Source: Actinokineospora iranica (GTDB lineage Bacteria > Actinomycetota > Actinomycetes > Mycobacteriales > Pseudonocardiaceae). From it: a stretch of DNA of 59,563 nt. Position numbers and translations under genes: made by a program. The stretch is taken from NCBI RefSeq assembly GCF_900101685.1, contig NZ_FMZZ01000003.1:126213-185775 (forward strand), given 5' to 3'. The notes beneath the pieces were generated by a model that was not told the origin of the DNA, did not search any database, and worked only from the letters and a program-made list of their open reading frames with translations. Shown piece by piece: positions 54,575 to 59,563 of the stretch (its first letter is position 1; each line of letters starts with the position of its first letter).

Positions 54575-55684
54575 ATGAGCCAGGCAGCGACGCGGGGACC
54601 GGCACAGAAGGTGCTGCTCGCGATCGGCACGCGCAAGGGGTTGTTCTTGGCCACCGGGTCGGGCGCGGACTGGGAGGTGACCGGCCCGCACCACCCGATG
54701 ACCGATGTCTACGCGGTGGCCATCGATACCCGCCGCGAGACGCCGCGAATCCTCGCCGCGGTCACCTCGGAGCACTGGGGCCCCAGCGTCGCGGTCAGCG
54801 ACGACCTGGGCGCGACCTGGAGCGAGCCGGAGCACGCCCCGGTCGCGTTCCCTGCGGACACCGGCGCCGCCTTGGCGCGCGTGTGGCAGTTCGCCCCAGG
54901 CTCCGTGGACGAGCCGGACGTCGTCTACGCCGGGGTCGAGCCGTCGGCGCTGTTCCGCTCCGAGGACGGCGGGCGCACCTACGAGCTGGTGCGCGGCCTG
55001 TGGGACCACCCGCACCGCGAACGGTGGGTTCCCGGGTTCGGCGGGATGGCCGTGCACTCGGTTCTGCCGCATCCTCGGGAGCCGGACCGGATCACCGTGG
55101 CCATGTCCACCGGCGGCGTCTATGTGAGTTCGGACGGCGGCGCGTCGTTCACGGCGAGCAACGAGGGGATCAAGGCCTATTTCCTGCCGGACCCTTACCC
55201 CGAGTTCGGCCAGTGCGTGCACAAGATCGCCCAGCATCCCGACCGGCCGGACCGCTTCTTCGCCCAGAACCACCATGGCGTCTACCGCAGCGACGACGGC
55301 GCGCGCACCTGGAAGTCCATCGCCGACGGCCTGCCCTCCGACTTCGGCTTCCCGATGGTCGTCCATCCGCACCTGCCCGACACGATCTACACGTTCCCGT
55401 TGGTCGCCGACGGAATGCGCTTCCCGCCCGAGGGCCGCTGCCGCGTCTACCGCAGCGACGACGCGGGCTCCACATGGACAGCGTTATCCGACGGGCTGCC
55501 CGAAGGCGGCTTCTGGACCGCGGTCATGCGCGACGCCATGTGCGCCGACGACGCCGATCAGGCGGGCGTCTACTTCGGCTCCCGCTCGGGCGAGGTGTAC
55601 GCGGGCCGCGACGGGGGCGAGCACTGGAGCCAGGTCGCCGCCCACCTGCCGGATGTCCTGTCGATGCGGGCGGCGGTGATCTAG
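54575..55684 (+). CDS. BNR/Asp-box repeat beta-propeller protein
   Basis: The 369-residue protein has no signal peptide and carries Asp-box repeats typical of sialidase/Vps10-like propellers: SEDGGRTY, SSDGGASF, SDDGARTW, SDDAGSTW and GRDGGEHW. It starts LLAIGTRKGLFLATG. The sialidase catalytic Arg triad is not evident, so the name sialidase does not imply the activity. It is translated with a MoaD/ThiS-like protein whose ATG directly follows its TAG. This pairing recurs in actinobacteria in my recollection and suggests a shared, unknown job. The start is ATG 54575 with GGAGG 8 nt before. Confidence 0.85.
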   Translation: MSQAATRGPAQKVLLAIGTRKGLFLATGSGADWEVTGPHHPMTDVYAVAIDTRRETPRILAAVTSEHWGPSVAVSDDLGATWSEPEHAPVAFPADTGAALARVWQFAPGSVDEPDVVYAGVEPSALFRSEDGGRTYELVRGLWDHPHRERWVPGFGGMAVHSVLPHPREPDRITVAMSTGGVYVSSDGGASFTASNEGIKAYFLPDPYPEFGQCVHKIAQHPDRPDRFFAQNHHGVYRSDDGARTWKSIADGLPSDFGFPMVVHPHLPDTIYTFPLVADGMRFPPEGRCRVYRSDDAGSTWTALSDGLPEGGFWTAVMRDAMCADDADQAGVYFGSRSGEVYAGRDGGEHWSQVAAHLPDVLSMRAAVI

Positions 55685-55969
55685 ATGTCGGTCACCGTGC
55701 TGCTGCCCGGTGTCCTCCGGCCAAAGGCAGGCGGACAGGCCAGCGTCGAGGTCGACGTCGCCGATCTCGCCACGCTCGGGCAGGTGCTGGACGCCTTGGC
55801 CGCCCGCTATCCGGATCTCAACCGCCGCCTCCGCGACGAGACGCGGGCGCTGCGCCGCTATGTCAACTTCTATGTGAACGGAGAAGAATGCCGCTACCTG
55901 GGCGGAGCCGAGACTCCGATCGAGGCGGGCGCCGAGATCCAGGTCATCCCGTCCGTCGCGGGCGGGTGA
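55685..55969 (+). CDS. MoaD/ThiS-family ubiquitin-like protein
   Basis: The 94-residue beta-grasp protein ends in VAGG, so the C-terminal Gly-Gly can be adenylated and thiocarboxylated by an E1-like (MoeB/ThiF) enzyme. It starts directly after the TAG of the BNR-protein gene (no spacer). The core has VTVLLPGVLRPKAGG, TLGQVLDALAARYPDLNRRL, YVNFYVNGEECRYLGG and ETPIEAGAEIQVIPSVAGG. The presence of a Cys (NGEECRY) and the end suggest a CysO-like sulfur carrier. No E1-like gene, cysteine synthase or Mec protease lies in the window. Confidence 0.88.
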   Translation: MSVTVLLPGVLRPKAGGQASVEVDVADLATLGQVLDALAARYPDLNRRLRDETRALRRYVNFYVNGEECRYLGGAETPIEAGAEIQVIPSVAGG

Positions 55970-56039
55970 GCCTGCTCTGGATCACCCGTGGGCGGACCGA
56001 TCCGCCACCAAACGAGGCGAACTGGGCCACTATGGGCTC

Positions 56040-56408
56040 ATGAGCGGGTTTGCGAGCGAGTCGGCGGCGCAGTGCGTCCGCGGGCGGTGTCACCGTGCTT
56101 GTGGGATGGCGGCGTGAGCGGGGTCGCGAGGAAGCCAGTGGCACGGTCCCCCTCTGGGGCGGGCCTGCGATGTGCGTGGAGTGGCCGCGTGAGCGAGCTT
56201 GGGAGTGAGTTGGTGGTGCGGTGCGTTCGCGGGCGGCTCCGCCGAGTGTGGGGAAGCGGCGTGAGTGAGTTCGCACATGAGCCCGTGGGGCGGTGTGCCA
56301 GCGGGTGGGGCAGGCAGGGTTGTGGGGTGGCGGCGTGAGCGAGTTTGCGAGTGAGTCGTCGGGGCAGTGCGCCCGCGAGTGGAGCCACCGAACCTGTGAG
56401 GTGGCCGC
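56040..56408. repeat. Five ~74-bp degenerate tandem repeats ending at a start codon
   Basis: Repeat units begin with (A/G)TGAGCG at 56040, 56114, 56189, 56261 and 56335, and the sixth start (ATGAG, 56409) is the start codon of the next gene. Spacings are 74, 75, 72, 74 and 74 bp. Each unit ends in a GGCGGC- or GGCCGC-type context like the one just ahead of the real start codon. The copies are about 60-75% alike by eye. None of the upstream starts opens a frame into the gene. The rest of the 439-bp space before it (55970-56039) holds nothing else visible. Confidence 0.8.
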
Positions 56409-57053
56409 ATGAGTTGGTTCCAGCGCCGCCGTCGACCCCGTGCCGCCGTCGAGCACCCCACACCCGCCGAGCTCGCCGAGCGGTTCTGGGCGCAGTGGCA
56501 GCGGCTGCTGCCCGAGGTGTCGGCCGCGCTCGGCGAGGGCGAGCCGCAGCGGGTCGAGAACCAGCTGTGCGACCTGGTCGCCACCATGCACCCCGATCTG
56601 CACTTCTCCCTCGACCGGGGCAGCCGGGCCATCTACGCGCTTGTCGTCTCCGGCCAGGAAGACCCGGCCCTGCGCCCCTACACCGACGCGTGGAAGGCCG
56701 CGGCGCCGCCCGACACGGCCGTCTGGGAGTTCCACGACTCGGTTCCCCCGGTGCCCGACCCGACCGAGGTCACCGTCAACCTCGGCCTGCACCGTGTCGC
56801 GCTGGCCGACGTCCGGGTGCACGCCCAGGTCGACGAGGAGGCCGGTGTCGTCGATGTCGCGGTGCACCACCCGGTCCTGGCCGCGCTCGACCCCGCGGCC
56901 CGGTCCGCGATGACCTTCCTGCCGTTGGACGCCACGCTGGGTGAGCGGGTGGCGGGGGAGCGGCTGCGCCGGGTGGAGAGCGCGGAGGCCGAGCCTGCCG
57001 ACAGCATCAGCCTGCTTGAGCTGCGCGAACTTATCCACAGGCTCGCGGGCTGA
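56409..57053 (+). CDS. Hypothetical actinobacterial protein
   Basis: I do not recognise a named domain in this 214-residue protein. It begins MSWFQRRRRPRAAVE, has no signal peptide or membrane segment, and looks like a soluble alpha/beta protein with AERFWAQWQRLLPEVSAALGEGEPQRVENQLCDLVATMHPDLHFSL, an ADIRVHAQVDEEAGVVDVAVHHPVL-like segment and a DSISLLELRELIHRLAG tail. The start ATG 56409 has GAGGTGG ahead. It precedes ligA by 39 bp and is likely co-transcribed with it. Its start codon is the last member of the tandem-repeat series upstream. Confidence 0.8.
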   Translation: MSWFQRRRRPRAAVEHPTPAELAERFWAQWQRLLPEVSAALGEGEPQRVENQLCDLVATMHPDLHFSLDRGSRAIYALVVSGQEDPALRPYTDAWKAAAPPDTAVWEFHDSVPPVPDPTEVTVNLGLHRVALADVRVHAQVDEEAGVVDVAVHHPVLAALDPAARSAMTFLPLDATLGERVAGERLRRVESAEAEPADSISLLELRELIHRLAG

Positions 57054-59426
<2,373 letters not shown>

Positions 59427-59427
59427 C

Positions 59428-59450
59428 ACTCCGATCGGAGTTCTTCTTTC
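59428..59450 (+). terminator. Terminator after ligA
   Basis: ACTCCGATCGGAGT (59428-59441) can form a short stem with a GATC loop, followed by TCTTCTTTC. It lies immediately after the ligA stop codon. Confidence 0.6.
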
Positions 59451-59522
59451 ACCCTGAGCCGTCGTCCAAGCCGACGAGTCGCCCACGCGAACCCGCCGGG
59501 GGAGCCGTGCCTGTGCGCAGGC

Positions 59523-59563
59523 GGGTGCGGGCGTGCCTGAGCTGAGGTGGGTGCGGGCGTGCC
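59523..59563. repeat. Start of a G-rich direct repeat at window end
   Basis: GGGTGCGGGCGTGCC occurs at 59523-59537 and 59549-59563, spaced 26 bp apart. The window ends within the second copy, so the array may continue. The style is like the G-rich tracts elsewhere in the window. Confidence 0.6.

Overview
The window is chromosomal DNA of a high-G+C actinobacterium. Most codons end in G or C, GTG and TTG starts are common, and many gene junctions are ATGA/GTGA overlaps. Several gene blocks keep the order of the Mycobacterium tuberculosis Rv3041c-Rv3024c and Rv3015c-Rv3014c (ligA) neighbourhood. DUF397 and DUF574 genes together with G/T-rich degenerate intergenic repeats suggest Pseudonocardiales rather than a mycobacterium; this placement is inference. 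No tRNA, rRNA, transposase, integrase or CRISPR array was recognised, and the gene content looks core-genomic with a few accessory islands.

1-10 kb: glycogen phosphorylase (glgP), a TPR protein with a degenerate M50-protease-like membrane part, trpF, a cysteine dioxygenase-rhodanese pair and the glycogen debranching enzyme glgX. 10.7-21.5 kb: ABC ATPase, enoyl-CoA hydratase, methyltransferase, GH3 glycosidase and nucleoside hydrolase, then a left-handed-beta-helix acyltransferase, a GT4 glucosyltransferase, a GH57 branching enzyme and a methyltransferase. The last four match the set linked in mycobacteria to methylglucose lipopolysaccharide (Rv3034c, Rv3032, Rv3031, Rv3030). 20.7-23.4 kb: a Pseudonocardiales/Streptomyces-type regulatory island (DUF574 methyltransferase, XRE/DUF5753 regulator, DUF397 fusion) with two identical 12-bp palindromes in its control region. 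23.4-32.5 kb: degV, etfBA, an OlsB/OlsA-like acyltransferase pair, an MFS exporter, cysteine desulfurase and mnmA.

32.5-45 kb is more accessory: a subtilisin-like protease next to a TPR-CHAT (caspase-like) protein, an acyl-CoA synthetase, an SDR-VOC-QueA-like operon, a GAF histidine kinase/NarL regulator pair and a 1.3-kb gene-free G/T-rich tract. 45-59.5 kb: a MacAB-like lipoprotein/ATPase/permease exporter, a serine/threonine dehydratase, a MetE-like protein, a LysR regulator divergent from a three-gene succinate dehydrogenase, a BNR-repeat protein fused in operon to a MoaD/ThiS-like protein, a hypothetical gene preceded by five ~74-bp repeats, and ligA.

Functional themes are alpha-glucan synthesis, modification and turnover (glgP, glgX, GT4, GH57, methyltransferases, acyltransferase), fatty-acid and electron-transfer metabolism (enoyl-CoA hydratase, etfBA, acyl-CoA synthetase, sdhCAB), sulfur handling (cysteine dioxygenase, rhodanese, cysteine desulfurase, mnmA, ThiS-like) and one two-protease module that could be a proteolytic signalling or defence cassette.
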